NCBI GenBank assembly: GCA_018677555.1
Contig: JAHHOT010000166.1
Span: 1-56,318 of the forward strand
Length of the DNA stretch: 56,318 bases
Origin: Gammaproteobacteria bacterium
GTDB lineage: Bacteria > Pseudomonadota > Gammaproteobacteria > Steroidobacterales > Woeseiaceae
Direction: 5' to 3'
Part shown: one piece after another, positions 24,379-32,675 of the stretch
Layout of the letters: the number at the start of each line of letters is the position of its first letter
Position numbering within the stretch: the stretch's first letter is position 1
Made by a program: the position numbers and the translations under genes
The notes under the pieces: generated by a model
Database searches by the model: none
Told to the model about the DNA's origin: nothing
What the model saw: the letters and a program-made list of their open reading frames with translations, nothing else

Positions 24379-27071
24379 GCAGCAAGAAACTCGTCCTGGT
24401 TGACGGATCGTCCTACCTGTACCGCGCATATCACGCGCTGCCGAAGCTGACCAGTTCGAAGGGCGAGCCCACCGGCGCCATTCACGGTGTACTGAACATG
24501 ATCAACAAACTCGTTCGCGAAGAGGAAACCGAACATTTCGCGGTCGTGTTCGACGCTCCCGGCAAGACGTTTCGTGACGAGATGTTCGACGAGTACAAGG
24601 CGAACAGACCGCCGATGCCGGACGACTTGCGGCAGCAGATCGAACCGCTGATCGACGCCGTACCGGCAATGGGAATACCGATGCTGCGCATAGAGGGCGT
24701 GGAGGCGGACGATGTCATTGGCACGCTGTGCAACGCGGCATTGAAAGAAGGGATGCAGGTGCTCGTCTCTACGGGCGACAAGGACATGACGCAACTCGTG
24801 GACGACAACATCACCCTGGTGAATACGATGTCCGGCACCGTGCTCGATCGCGATGGTGTAAAGAAAAAGTTCGACGTTTACCCGGAGCAGATCATCGATT
24901 ACCTGGCTCTTGTTGGTGACAGTTCCGACAACATTCCCGGCGTGCCGAAAGTCGGCGCCAAAACCGCCGCGAAATGGCTCAACCAATACGGTTCGGTGGA
25001 CAGTATCGTCGAGCACGCCGATGAGATCGGCGGCAAAGTCGGCGAAAGCCTTCGTGAAAATATCGAGCAATTGAGACTGTCGCAACAACTCGCAACCATC
25101 CGGCAAAACGTCGAGCTAAAAGACTCGCCCGCGAGTCTGAAACGCAGCGATCCCGACACGGACAGGTTGCGTGAGATCTACGACCGATTCGAACTGCGCA
25201 GCTTGTTGCGCCAGCTCGGCGGCGACGAGGGCGATTCAGTCCCGCAAAAGGCGACCGCAAAGAAAGGCAAGTACGAAACAGTATTGACACAAAAGGATTT
25301 CAATCGCTGGCTGAAGAAAATCAGCGCCGCCAAACTCATTGCAGTGGACACGGAAACCACCAGTGTGAATTACATGCAGGCAGAAATCGTCGGCTTGTCC
25401 CTGGCCGTAAAAGTCGGTGAAGCCGCCTACGTGCCGGTAGCACACGATTATCCTGGCGCGCCCGATCAGCTCAAACGGGACGACGTACTGGAGGCGCTGA
25501 AGCCGATACTCGAGGATGCGAACAAAGACAAGGTGGGCCATCACCTGAAGTACGACGCGCACATATTCGCCCGCTACGACATCGCCCTGGCCGGTATGCG
25601 TTTCGACTCGATGCTCGAGTCTTATGTGCTGAACAGCGTGGCGACCCGCCACGACATGGATTCCGTGGCCGGTCACTACCTTGGTGTCACTACGATCCAC
25701 TACGAGGACGTCGCCGGCAAAGGTGCCAAACAGCTGACCTTCAACCAGGTCGACCTCGAGCAGGCCGCGCCGTATGCCGCAGAGGACGCCGACATTACCT
25801 TGCAGCTGCACAAGCACCTGTGGAGCGAACTCGGCAAGACCAGGCCACTGAAAAAACTCTACCAGGAGATCGAGCAGCCGCTGGTGCCCGTCCTGCTGGC
25901 GATGGAGGAGGCTGGAGTGCTGGTCGACCGGGCGATGCTCAAAAAGCAGAGCGCCGAACTTGCAAAAAAAATGGCCAGCCTTGAAACGAAGGCGCACAAA
26001 CTTGCCGGCGGACCGTTCAATCTCGGCTCACCGAAGCAACTGCAAGAGATCCTGTTCGAACAACAGGGCCTGCCGGTGATTCGCAAGACTCCGAAAGGGC
26101 AGCCGTCGACCGCCGAGGATGTGCTGCAGGAGCTGGCGCGCGAGTATGAGCTGCCCGAGGTCATCCTGGAGTACCGCAGCGTCAGCAAGCTCAAGAGTAC
26201 CTATACCGACAAGCTGCCGGAGCAGATTTCCCCGCATACCGGCCGTATCCATACGTCTTACCACCAGGCAGTTGCGGCGACCGGGCGGCTGTCGTCGACC
26301 GACCCGAATCTGCAAAACATCCCGATACGCACCCCCGAGGGGCGGCGCATCCGGCAGGCTTTCGTCGCGCCAAAGGGCTATGTTCTGCTGGCGGCCGACT
26401 ACTCGCAGATCGAGCTGCGCATCATGGCCCATCTGTCCGGCGACCAGGGACTGCTCAAGGCGTTTGCGGACGAACGGGACGTGCACCAGGCGACCGCCGC
26501 AGAGGTATTCGGCGTGGACCCCGACGACGTGTCAGCGGACCACCGCCGCTCGGCCAAAGCGATCAATTTCGGCCTGATGTACGGCATGTCGGCGTTCGGC
26601 CTTGCCAGGCAGCTCGGCATCAGCCGTGGCGAGGCGCAGGAATACGTCGATCTTTACTTCGAGCGCTACCCGGGCGTGAAAGCGTACATGGACAATATCC
26701 GCGAGCATGCCCGGGAACAGGGCTACGTCGAAACGGTATTTGGCCGCCGCCTGTACCTCCCCGAAATCAACGACCGCAATGCCCAGCGTCGCCAGTACGC
26801 GGAGCGCAGCGCGATCAACGCCCCCATGCAAGGCACGGCGGCGGACATCATCAAGAAGGCCATGATCTCGGTCCACGGGTGGCTCGAGGACAGCGGCACG
26901 GACGCCCGCATGATCATGCAGGTGCACGATGAACTGGTGCTGGAAGTGCGCAAGAAGTTGCTCGATGGCGTCCGCGAAAAGGTGGTCGACCTGATGTGCG
27001 GAGCCGCCCGGCTCGAGGTGCCCCTCAAGGTCGATGCGGGCACTGGCGCGGATTGGGATACCGCGCACTAG
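24375..27071 (+). CDS. polA: DNA polymerase I
   Basis: 898 residues with all three domains. 5'-3' exonuclease about 1-290 (LVDGSSYLYRAYHALP, SNTG-like STGDKDMTQLV, GDSSDNIPGVPKVG). 3'-5' proofreading about 305-490 with intact Asp-Glu in AVDTETTS. Polymerase about 520-898: motif A AADYSQIELRIMAHLSGD, motif B RRSAKAINFGLMYGMS, motif C MIMQVHDELVLEV. Works in Okazaki fragment maturation and repair. Followed, as in E. coli and Pseudomonas, by a small-RNA-sized intergenic region and engB. Confidence 0.97.
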   Translation: MSSKKLVLVDGSSYLYRAYHALPKLTSSKGEPTGAIHGVLNMINKLVREEETEHFAVVFDAPGKTFRDEMFDEYKANRPPMPDDLRQQIEPLIDAVPAMGIPMLRIEGVEADDVIGTLCNAALKEGMQVLVSTGDKDMTQLVDDNITLVNTMSGTVLDRDGVKKKFDVYPEQIIDYLALVGDSSDNIPGVPKVGAKTAAKWLNQYGSVDSIVEHADEIGGKVGESLRENIEQLRLSQQLATIRQNVELKDSPASLKRSDPDTDRLREIYDRFELRSLLRQLGGDEGDSVPQKATAKKGKYETVLTQKDFNRWLKKISAAKLIAVDTETTSVNYMQAEIVGLSLAVKVGEAAYVPVAHDYPGAPDQLKRDDVLEALKPILEDANKDKVGHHLKYDAHIFARYDIALAGMRFDSMLESYVLNSVATRHDMDSVAGHYLGVTTIHYEDVAGKGAKQLTFNQVDLEQAAPYAAEDADITLQLHKHLWSELGKTRPLKKLYQEIEQPLVPVLLAMEEAGVLVDRAMLKKQSAELAKKMASLETKAHKLAGGPFNLGSPKQLQEILFEQQGLPVIRKTPKGQPSTAEDVLQELAREYELPEVILEYRSVSKLKSTYTDKLPEQISPHTGRIHTSYHQAVAATGRLSSTDPNLQNIPIRTPEGRRIRQAFVAPKGYVLLAADYSQIELRIMAHLSGDQGLLKAFADERDVHQATAAEVFGVDPDDVSADHRRSAKAINFGLMYGMSAFGLARQLGISRGEAQEYVDLYFERYPGVKAYMDNIREHAREQGYVETVFGRRLYLPEINDRNAQRRQYAERSAINAPMQGTAADIIKKAMISVHGWLEDSGTDARMIMQVHDELVLEVRKKLLDGVREKVVDLMCGAARLEVPLKVDAGTGADWDTAH

Positions 27072-27124
27072 TGTAGCTAAAATTTATTAAAAATCAGCTA
27101 TTTATATCGGTTTTTACCGGCCCG

Positions 27125-27152
27125 GGAACTCTTTTCGGAGAATCCGTTCAAA
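27125..27152 (+). promoter_or_regulatory. Sigma-E/AlgU-like promoter between polA and engB
   Basis: GGAACTC (27125-27131), 16-nt spacer, TCAAA (27148-27152). This fits the extracytoplasmic-stress sigma pattern GGAACTT-N16/17-TCnnA with one mismatch in the -35 box. In Pseudomonas the sRNA ErsA at the same locus is driven by AlgU. Confidence 0.6.
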
Positions 27153-27158
27153 CCTTGT

Positions 27159-27270
27159 GAGTGCGATAGTCACTCGCCTGCTTACCTCCCTAAGCGGGCG
27201 TGCAACAAGGTTTCCCCAAGCCTGTTGCGTTCTGGCCCCGGTTGCCGTTACGGCAGCCGGGGCATTTTAA
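27159..27270 (+). ncRNA. Candidate Spot 42/ErsA-position small RNA
   Basis: Between polA and engB, where E. coli encodes Spot 42 and Pseudomonas encodes ErsA. Predicted start about 27158-27160 from the stress-type promoter, end about 27270 after an intrinsic terminator, so about 110 nt. Visible structure: a 5' hairpin GAGTG/CACTC (27159-27175 area), a single-stranded pyrimidine-rich segment TTACCTCCCT (27182-27191) complementary to Shine-Dalgarno sequences, a stem GCAACAAGG/CCTGTTGC, then the terminator stem. No open reading frame of note. Sequence identity to known sRNAs was not established; the call rests on synteny, promoter and terminator. Confidence 0.6.
27235..27269 (+). terminator. Intrinsic terminator of the polA-engB intergenic transcript
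   Basis: Arms at 27235-27247 and 27251-27263 form a 13-bp stem (one G-U pair) with a TTA loop, followed by ATTTTAA. The T-run lies only on the plus side, so it serves plus-strand transcripts, not engB. Confidence 0.75.
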
Positions 27271-27287
27271 TGCCACAGCGCCAGGGA

Positions 27288-27872
27288 TTACCGCCGGAGA
27301 AAACGCTCCAGCACGTCTCGTGCCTCGTCCACACCCTGGCGGCTTAGCGCTGAAAACAACTGCACGCCCGCCGCATCGCCCAGCTCCTTTTTCACGCTGA
27401 GCATCGCCGTTTTGGCCTTGCCCCGCTTGAGTTTGTCCGCCTTGGTCAGCAGGACGTGCACCGGCACATTCACGGACGCGGCAAATTCGAGCATGTGACG
27501 GTCAAAATCCTTTAGCTGGCGCCGGATATCGACCACCAGTAGCAGGCCGTTGAGGCTTTTGCGTTGCTCGAAATAGCACTGCAGCAACTCGCCCCAGTGG
27601 CGGCGCGTGGCATCGGACACTTTTGCGAACCCGTAACCCGGCAAATCCACCAGCCGCTGGCCTGCGCGCAATTCGAAAAAATTCACGAGCTGGGTGCGGC
27701 CGGGCGTCTTGCTGGTGCGGGCGAACTGGCGGCGGTTCACGATAACGTTGATCGCGCTCGACTTGCCCGCATTCGAGCGCCCGGCGACAGCCACCTCGCT
27801 GCCGTCGTCAGTCACGAACTGGCTTGCGGAGTTGGCGCTCAGGATGAACGCGGCATCGGGAAACTGGGACAC
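27288..27872 (-). CDS. engB: Ribosome biogenesis GTPase EngB (YsxC/YihA)
   Basis: Essential GTPase acting in 50S assembly. 194 residues: G1 GRSNAGKSS, G2 region TSKTPGRTQLVNFF, G3 DLPGYGFA, G4 TKADKL, G5-like FSALSRQG. The start is GTG at 27872; the frame upstream has no ATG before an in-frame stop, and the family normally has only a few residues before AAFILSA. Convergent with the candidate sRNA and divergent from cytochrome c4. Confidence 0.94.
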   Translation of the reverse strand: MSQFPDAAFILSANSASQFVTDDGSEVAVAGRSNAGKSSAINVIVNRRQFARTSKTPGRTQLVNFFELRAGQRLVDLPGYGFAKVSDATRRHWGELLQCYFEQRKSLNGLLLVVDIRRQLKDFDRHMLEFAASVNVPVHVLLTKADKLKRGKAKTAMLSVKKELGDAAGVQLFSALSRQGVDEARDVLERFLRR

Positions 27873-28130
27873 GGCCAGGGCCTCAGAATGCCGCCGGCGC
27901 GGCGGATTTGCGTGCAGAGATGTGGGGAATTTGCGATTCGTTCATGATAAATTGCAGGGCCTGCCGGGTGCCCGAGCGCAATACTGACCGCAACTGGCGA
28001 CGGCAGCAAGACTGATCTTCGGCGCGATCGGGCCACCGGCTCGGGTCGCGATGGCGATATTCGAATCGACAGAATCGTATTCTGGTAGCGGGACGCATCG
28101 CGGATGCTGCCCGGGGTAGTGGTTGAACGT

Positions 28131-28763
28131 ATGAAAGAATTCAAAGGACTCGTCCTTATCTGCGGGCTCGCATTCTCATTGCTGTCCGGCACGGCGAATG
28201 CGGGGGGACTGGTGGATGGCACCGCTGAGGCCGGCAAAGCCAAATCCATCACCTGCGGTGCCTGCCACGGCGCCGACGGCAACAGCGTGAACCCGGTCTG
28301 GCCGACGATCGCCGGGCAACATGCACCCTACATCGTGGACCAGCTCATGGCGTTCAAAAACGACATGCGCAGCGACGTCCTGATGACCGCGCAGGCGAAA
28401 ATGCTGTCGGAAGACGATATGCGCAACCTGGCGGTTTATTACGAGAGCCAGCAACCCGCCGTGCGCACGGTCGCCGACGCCTCTACCGTGGACAAGGGAC
28501 TGGCAATCTACAGGGGCGGCGTAGCGGAAACCGGCGCGGCAGCCTGCATGTCCTGCCATGGCCCGTCCGGTCAGGGCAATCCGGCCGCATCGTACCCGGC
28601 CCTGCGCGGTCAGTACGCGACCTACACCGCCGCACAGTTGCGCGCCTATGCCAGCGGCAAGCGTAAATCGGACGGCCCAACCCGCGTCATGCGGGAAATT
28701 GCCAAGCGCCTGTCAGAGGAAGATATTGTCGCCGTCTCCTCCTATGTGCAGGGATTACGTTAA
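28131..28763 (+). CDS. Diheme cytochrome c4
   Basis: Periplasmic electron carrier, usually to cbb3 or other terminal oxidases. 210 residues: signal peptide ending near ANA (24), then two similar class I cytochrome domains with CGACH (42-46) and CMSCH (139-143). Candidate axial Met residues follow each at family-typical places (MLSEDDM, RVMREIAKRLSEEDI). ATG 28131 is chosen because it begins the signal peptide; an upstream in-frame start (28104) adds a non-signal stretch. The engB-c4-dsbA order is conserved in many Gammaproteobacteria. Confidence 0.93.
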   Translation: MKEFKGLVLICGLAFSLLSGTANAGGLVDGTAEAGKAKSITCGACHGADGNSVNPVWPTIAGQHAPYIVDQLMAFKNDMRSDVLMTAQAKMLSEDDMRNLAVYYESQQPAVRTVADASTVDKGLAIYRGGVAETGAAACMSCHGPSGQGNPAASYPALRGQYATYTAAQLRAYASGKRKSDGPTRVMREIAKRLSEEDIVAVSSYVQGLR

Positions 28764-28826
28764 AACGCGCAAAACCATTCTCAGTTTTACCAGTCAGAAC
28801 GAGTGTTCTTTCCGGGGAATTCACCA

Positions 28827-29678
28827 ATGAAATACCTCACGATATTTACCAGTTTCCTGTTCCTGCTTGTCGCGGCCTGCTCCTCCGAGACGCAGCCGCC
28901 CGCCGATCAATCTGGCGCGCAGGAAGAGCCTGAGCCGACGGCCCAGGAATCCGGGCCACCGCCGGCCGAGGTCGGTGACGGTAGCGGGGAAACGCCGCAA
29001 TTTGTCGAAGAGTCGGATGCAGACCCTGAAGAGGATGCGGACGTCGAAAAACCGATCATGCTCGCCCAGGCAAACCCGCCGGATTCGTCTCGCGACTGGA
29101 AATTCGAACAGGGCAAACACTTCTTTCGCTTCCAGTCGACCCAGCCGGTCGTTGGCGGTCCCGACAAGATCGAGGTTGCAGAGATTTTCTGGTACGGCTG
29201 TGCACACTGCTACGACTTCGAACCCCACATCAATCAATGGGCCGATAGCGCACCGGAAAACGTTCGCTTCGTCCGAATTCCGGCAACCTGGAACCCGTTG
29301 CTGGAGCTTCACGCGAAGCTTTACTACACCGAAGAAGTGCTGGTGAACAATGGCAAGATCGAGAACCCGGAGGCGTTCCGCGCCGCGGTTTTCAATGAAT
29401 ACCACCAGCGTCGCAACAGGCTGACTTCGGAGGCTTCGATTCAGACGCTCTTCGAGCGCCACGGCGTGAGCGCCGATGATTTCAGGAATACCTGGAATTC
29501 GTTCGAGGTCTCATCGAAACTCAACAAGGCGAAAGACCTCGCCGTGCGCTACGGAATCAGTGGCGTGCCGGCCGTCGTCGTGAACGGAAAGTACCGCACC
29601 GGATCGTCGAATGACGTTCGCGGGTATCCGATGCTGCTCGAAGTCGTCGACGAACTCGTCGCCCGGGAGTCTTCTTAG
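28827..29678 (+). CDS. dsbA: DsbA-family thiol:disulfide oxidoreductase, predicted lipoprotein
   Basis: Introduces disulfides into exported proteins. 283 residues, about 80 more than E. coli DsbA. N-terminus is a lipoprotein signal with lipobox LVAAC (Cys18) and Ser at +2, so outer-membrane sorting is likely. Residues 20-80 are a Pro/Glu/Asp-rich linker. The thioredoxin/DsbA domain begins about 85, active site CAHC (125-128, where E. coli has CPHC), and the cis-Pro loop is SGVPAVVV. The tether and the Ala in place of Pro in the active site are atypical. ATG 28827 is preferred over an in-frame GTG at 28803. Confidence 0.9.
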   Translation: MKYLTIFTSFLFLLVAACSSETQPPADQSGAQEEPEPTAQESGPPPAEVGDGSGETPQFVEESDADPEEDADVEKPIMLAQANPPDSSRDWKFEQGKHFFRFQSTQPVVGGPDKIEVAEIFWYGCAHCYDFEPHINQWADSAPENVRFVRIPATWNPLLELHAKLYYTEEVLVNNGKIENPEAFRAAVFNEYHQRRNRLTSEASIQTLFERHGVSADDFRNTWNSFEVSSKLNKAKDLAVRYGISGVPAVVVNGKYRTGSSNDVRGYPMLLEVVDELVARESS

Positions 29679-29700
29679 AACGCGCTCAGCTGCGCGCGTT
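29679..29700. terminator. Weak stem-loop between convergent dsbA and L,D-transpeptidase genes
   Basis: AACGCGC (29679-29685) and GCGCGTT (29694-29700) pair across an 8-nt loop directly after the dsbA stop. No T-run; it might reduce read-through into the opposing gene. Confidence 0.35.
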
Positions 29701-29716
29701 CCTGACTTGTCCGCAG

Positions 29717-30667
29717 TTATCCGGTGTCTTCGGAAATAATGCGCCACGCATCCCCGTTGCGCTTCCAGTAAAGCCGCTTGGTCGTATTGACTTCACCATC
29801 GGCGGTCGTCACTACCTGCGTAAATCGACTCAGGTAAAGATCCTCTTCTTCCGGATCGGCCAGTAGCAGGACATCGTCCAGCTGCAGGTCGCGCATCTCG
29901 CGCGCTTCGAATACGCCGAGCCGGAAATCCGACCAGGCGTTTTTGTCCATCTCGCCATAGCGAAAGTTTTTCGAGTACAGAGACAGGTACGCGAGAACGT
30001 CGCCTGTCTGCTGCGCCTCACGCCACATCTCCAGTGCTGTTCTGAACGCGACGCGAGTCTCGTCAAGCACCTCGGGCCGAACCATCTGCAGTTCCCGGGT
30101 AACGATGACGGGTGTCACCTGCGGTAACAAGCGATTCGACAGCTTCAGCAGCTCCTCATTGCGCAGGGCCAGGCAGCCATCCGTATCCAGTGGCGGCCGC
30201 TCCGGGTTGCGTCGATCCACGCCGTGCAGCCATATACCGTCGCCCGTTTTCTTCTGGTAGCGATCCCAGGCATTGGGATAATCGAGCGGATAGGCAGCAA
30301 CGCCGTATTTTTCGTGCATGCGGCTGGTGTCGAGACGCTCGGTGATGAAGTAAACGCCCAACGGCGTGCGTCGATCCCAGGCGCGGCGCTTGCCGACGCC
30401 GTTTACGCCAATTGACATGTAGCGGTCGTCTCGCGAGACCGTCGTGCCGTCACGCACGGAAAATCGCCACAAACGGGCGTTCGCCGCGTCCGCGACGAGA
30501 ATGTCGTCAATGCTGTCCGGCACTTCAAGTACGTAGTTGGGCACGAGCTTGCCAACCGGCTGCCGTTGCGATTCGGGGACAAGAAATCCGGACTCGGCAA
30601 GGGCCACACTGCCAAGGCAGAGTAACCCTGAAATCAAGGCCGTGATCCAGCAAGAAACGATTCGCAT
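29717..30667 (-). CDS. L,D-transpeptidase (YkuD) with C-terminal NTF2-like domain
   Basis: 316 residues. Signal peptide about 1-25 (ending ALAES). YkuD catalytic domain about 45-190: His148 in WLHGV and Cys165 in DTDGCLAL are the catalytic pair. Residues about 205-316 (FRTALEMWREAQQTGDV, FRYGEMDKNAW, RLYWKRNGDAWRIISED) look like a SnoaL/NTF2-type domain as seen in other envelope L,D-transpeptidases. Acts on peptidoglycan or attaches proteins to it. ATG 30667 begins the signal peptide; the open frame upstream of it lacks coding character. Confidence 0.88.
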   Translation of the reverse strand: MRIVSCWITALISGLLCLGSVALAESGFLVPESQRQPVGKLVPNYVLEVPDSIDDILVADAANARLWRFSVRDGTTVSRDDRYMSIGVNGVGKRRAWDRRTPLGVYFITERLDTSRMHEKYGVAAYPLDYPNAWDRYQKKTGDGIWLHGVDRRNPERPPLDTDGCLALRNEELLKLSNRLLPQVTPVIVTRELQMVRPEVLDETRVAFRTALEMWREAQQTGDVLAYLSLYSKNFRYGEMDKNAWSDFRLGVFEAREMRDLQLDDVLLLADPEEEDLYLSRFTQVVTTADGEVNTTKRLYWKRNGDAWRIISEDTG

Positions 30668-30770
30668 GTCGGGCGCCCAGTTCGCTACACGGCGTGATAT
30701 TAGCGCTGCCGGCAGCACACCGCCATGATAAGGTTTGCAGAAAGCCGGTATCCCGAATCGTCGATCGAAA

Positions 30771-32561
30771 ATGTTTAGCGATATCAAAGCGAAAGCCCTG
30801 GTGGCATGTGCCTGCATGGCCCTGGCATCCACGTCACTGGCGGACAGCACTGCGGACCGGGTGTTCCGGGCCATCGCCGATGACTTTATCAGCGACCTGC
30901 CGACATTCTCCCCGGTTAATGCGACCTTGCTCGGCGAACACTCGGGCGACGCCCTGCTCGACCAGGTCGACGGCAACGCCCGCCGCGACCGGCAGGCCCT
31001 CTACAAGCGCTATCTCGAGAGGCTCGGCGACGTCGATCCGGACGACTTGTCACGCGCCAATCTGATCGACGCCGAATTACTCCGAAACGAACTGGAGTCG
31101 AATCTGTGGGCGACCGACGTCCTGCAGGAATGGGCGTGGAATCCCATCGTCTACGCTCGCCTGTCTGGCGGTGCCATATACGGATTGCTGGCGCGGGATT
31201 TTGCACCTGTCAGTCAGCGGCTTGACAGCGCGGCGTCACGGCTGCAGCAGTTCCCACGGTTTTTTGCACAGGCGCGCGGCGAGTTGCAGACGTCGCGTGT
31301 TCCCAAAATTCACGCGGAAACCGCAATTCGGCAAACGCAGGGACTGCACGCCATCATCGACAACCGGCTGTTGCCGGAGCTCGAAGCGCTCGACCCGGCA
31401 TCGCGTGAACGCATGAATTCCGCTATCGAAATCGCCCGTAACGCGATCGCCGAACATCAGACCTGGCTGGAACAGGAAATGCTGCCGCGTGCCAGCGGCG
31501 AATTTCGCATTGGCGCACAGCTCTACGATCGGAAACTTGCTTTTACTCTCAATTCACCACTATCCCGGCGCGAGATCCGCGGACGTGCGGAGAACGAGTA
31601 CATCGCCGTTCGCGACGAGATGTACGAGGTCGCCAGAAAAATCTATGCCGACCTGAATCCCTACGATTCGTTTCCGGACGATCCCGACGTTGCATTCAAG
31701 CAAGTCGTTATTCGCGCTGCACTGGAACAGGCGTACGCGCAAATGCCGGAGCGTGACGGCATCGTTCAACTTGCCAGGGAGAGCCTTTCCTACGCCACCG
31801 ACTTCGTTCGCGAACACAATATCGTCACTGTGCCCGACGAGCCACTCGAGATTATCGTCATGCCGGAGTTCCAGCGCGGTGTGTCCCTTGCGTACCTCGA
31901 TCCGCCGGGCCCGCTCGATCGCGGTCAGAGCTCGTTTTACGCCGTCGCTCCATTGCCCGAGCCCTGGACCGATGCCCAGGTGACGTCCTTTTTGCGCGAG
32001 TACAACGTCATGTCCGTGCACAACCTGACGATTCATGAGGCAATGCCTGGCCACTACCTGCAGGTCGCCCACAGCAACCGCTACCCGTCGACGTTGCGAT
32101 CGATCCTTTATTCGGGACCGTTTGTCGAGGGCTGGGCGGTGTATACGGAACAGGTGATGGTCGAAGCGGGCTACATGAATGGCGACCCGCTCATGCGCCT
32201 GATTCAACTCAAGTGGTATCTGCGCGCTATCACCAACGCAATAATCGACCAGGCCATCCACGTCGAAGGTATGTCGCGCGAAGCAGCAATGAAGCTCATG
32301 ATCGAGGGTGGCTTCCAGGAAGAGCGGGAGGCGGCGGGAAAGTGGATCAGGGCGCAACTGACGTCCGCCCAGCTATCGACCTATTTCGTCGGGTTCCAGG
32401 AGCACATGGACATGCGCAAGGCCGTCGAAAAGCGCTGGGGCGACGAGTTTTCGCTGCGTCGTTATCACGACCAGGCGCTTTCCTATGGCTCGCCACCGGT
32501 CAAATACGTACGAGCACTGATACTCGATGAACCCGTTCCCCGTCAAGAAAGCGAACATTGA
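30771..32561 (+). CDS. DUF885 family exported metallopeptidase
   Basis: 596 residues with a signal peptide (cleavage near LAD, about 25). Zinc-binding HEAMPGHYLQ near residue 421 and a downstream Glu in EGWAVYTEQV fit the DUF885 variant of the HExxGH fold. Probably a periplasmic di/oligopeptidase or carboxypeptidase; substrate unknown. Divergent from the L,D-transpeptidase across about 100 nt. ATG 30771 is selected because it starts the signal peptide. Confidence 0.88.
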   Translation: MFSDIKAKALVACACMALASTSLADSTADRVFRAIADDFISDLPTFSPVNATLLGEHSGDALLDQVDGNARRDRQALYKRYLERLGDVDPDDLSRANLIDAELLRNELESNLWATDVLQEWAWNPIVYARLSGGAIYGLLARDFAPVSQRLDSAASRLQQFPRFFAQARGELQTSRVPKIHAETAIRQTQGLHAIIDNRLLPELEALDPASRERMNSAIEIARNAIAEHQTWLEQEMLPRASGEFRIGAQLYDRKLAFTLNSPLSRREIRGRAENEYIAVRDEMYEVARKIYADLNPYDSFPDDPDVAFKQVVIRAALEQAYAQMPERDGIVQLARESLSYATDFVREHNIVTVPDEPLEIIVMPEFQRGVSLAYLDPPGPLDRGQSSFYAVAPLPEPWTDAQVTSFLREYNVMSVHNLTIHEAMPGHYLQVAHSNRYPSTLRSILYSGPFVEGWAVYTEQVMVEAGYMNGDPLMRLIQLKWYLRAITNAIIDQAIHVEGMSREAAMKLMIEGGFQEEREAAGKWIRAQLTSAQLSTYFVGFQEHMDMRKAVEKRWGDEFSLRRYHDQALSYGSPPVKYVRALILDEPVPRQESEH

Positions 32562-32675
32562 TGAGGCACTTTGCCGGAGCAGGTGGTGACGTCCGACGCG
32601 TTCGCGCTGCCGGGCATGCCGACCAAGCGAGGGCTGCGCCGCCGTTTCCTGTCGTCGCTCATTAGGATTAAGTAA

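Noticed and set aside
27894-27956. 20-codon frame MNESQIPHISARK... upstream of engB as a leader peptide
   Set aside because: Short, no recognisable regulatory pattern, and ends just before the engB GTG in another frame; likely chance.
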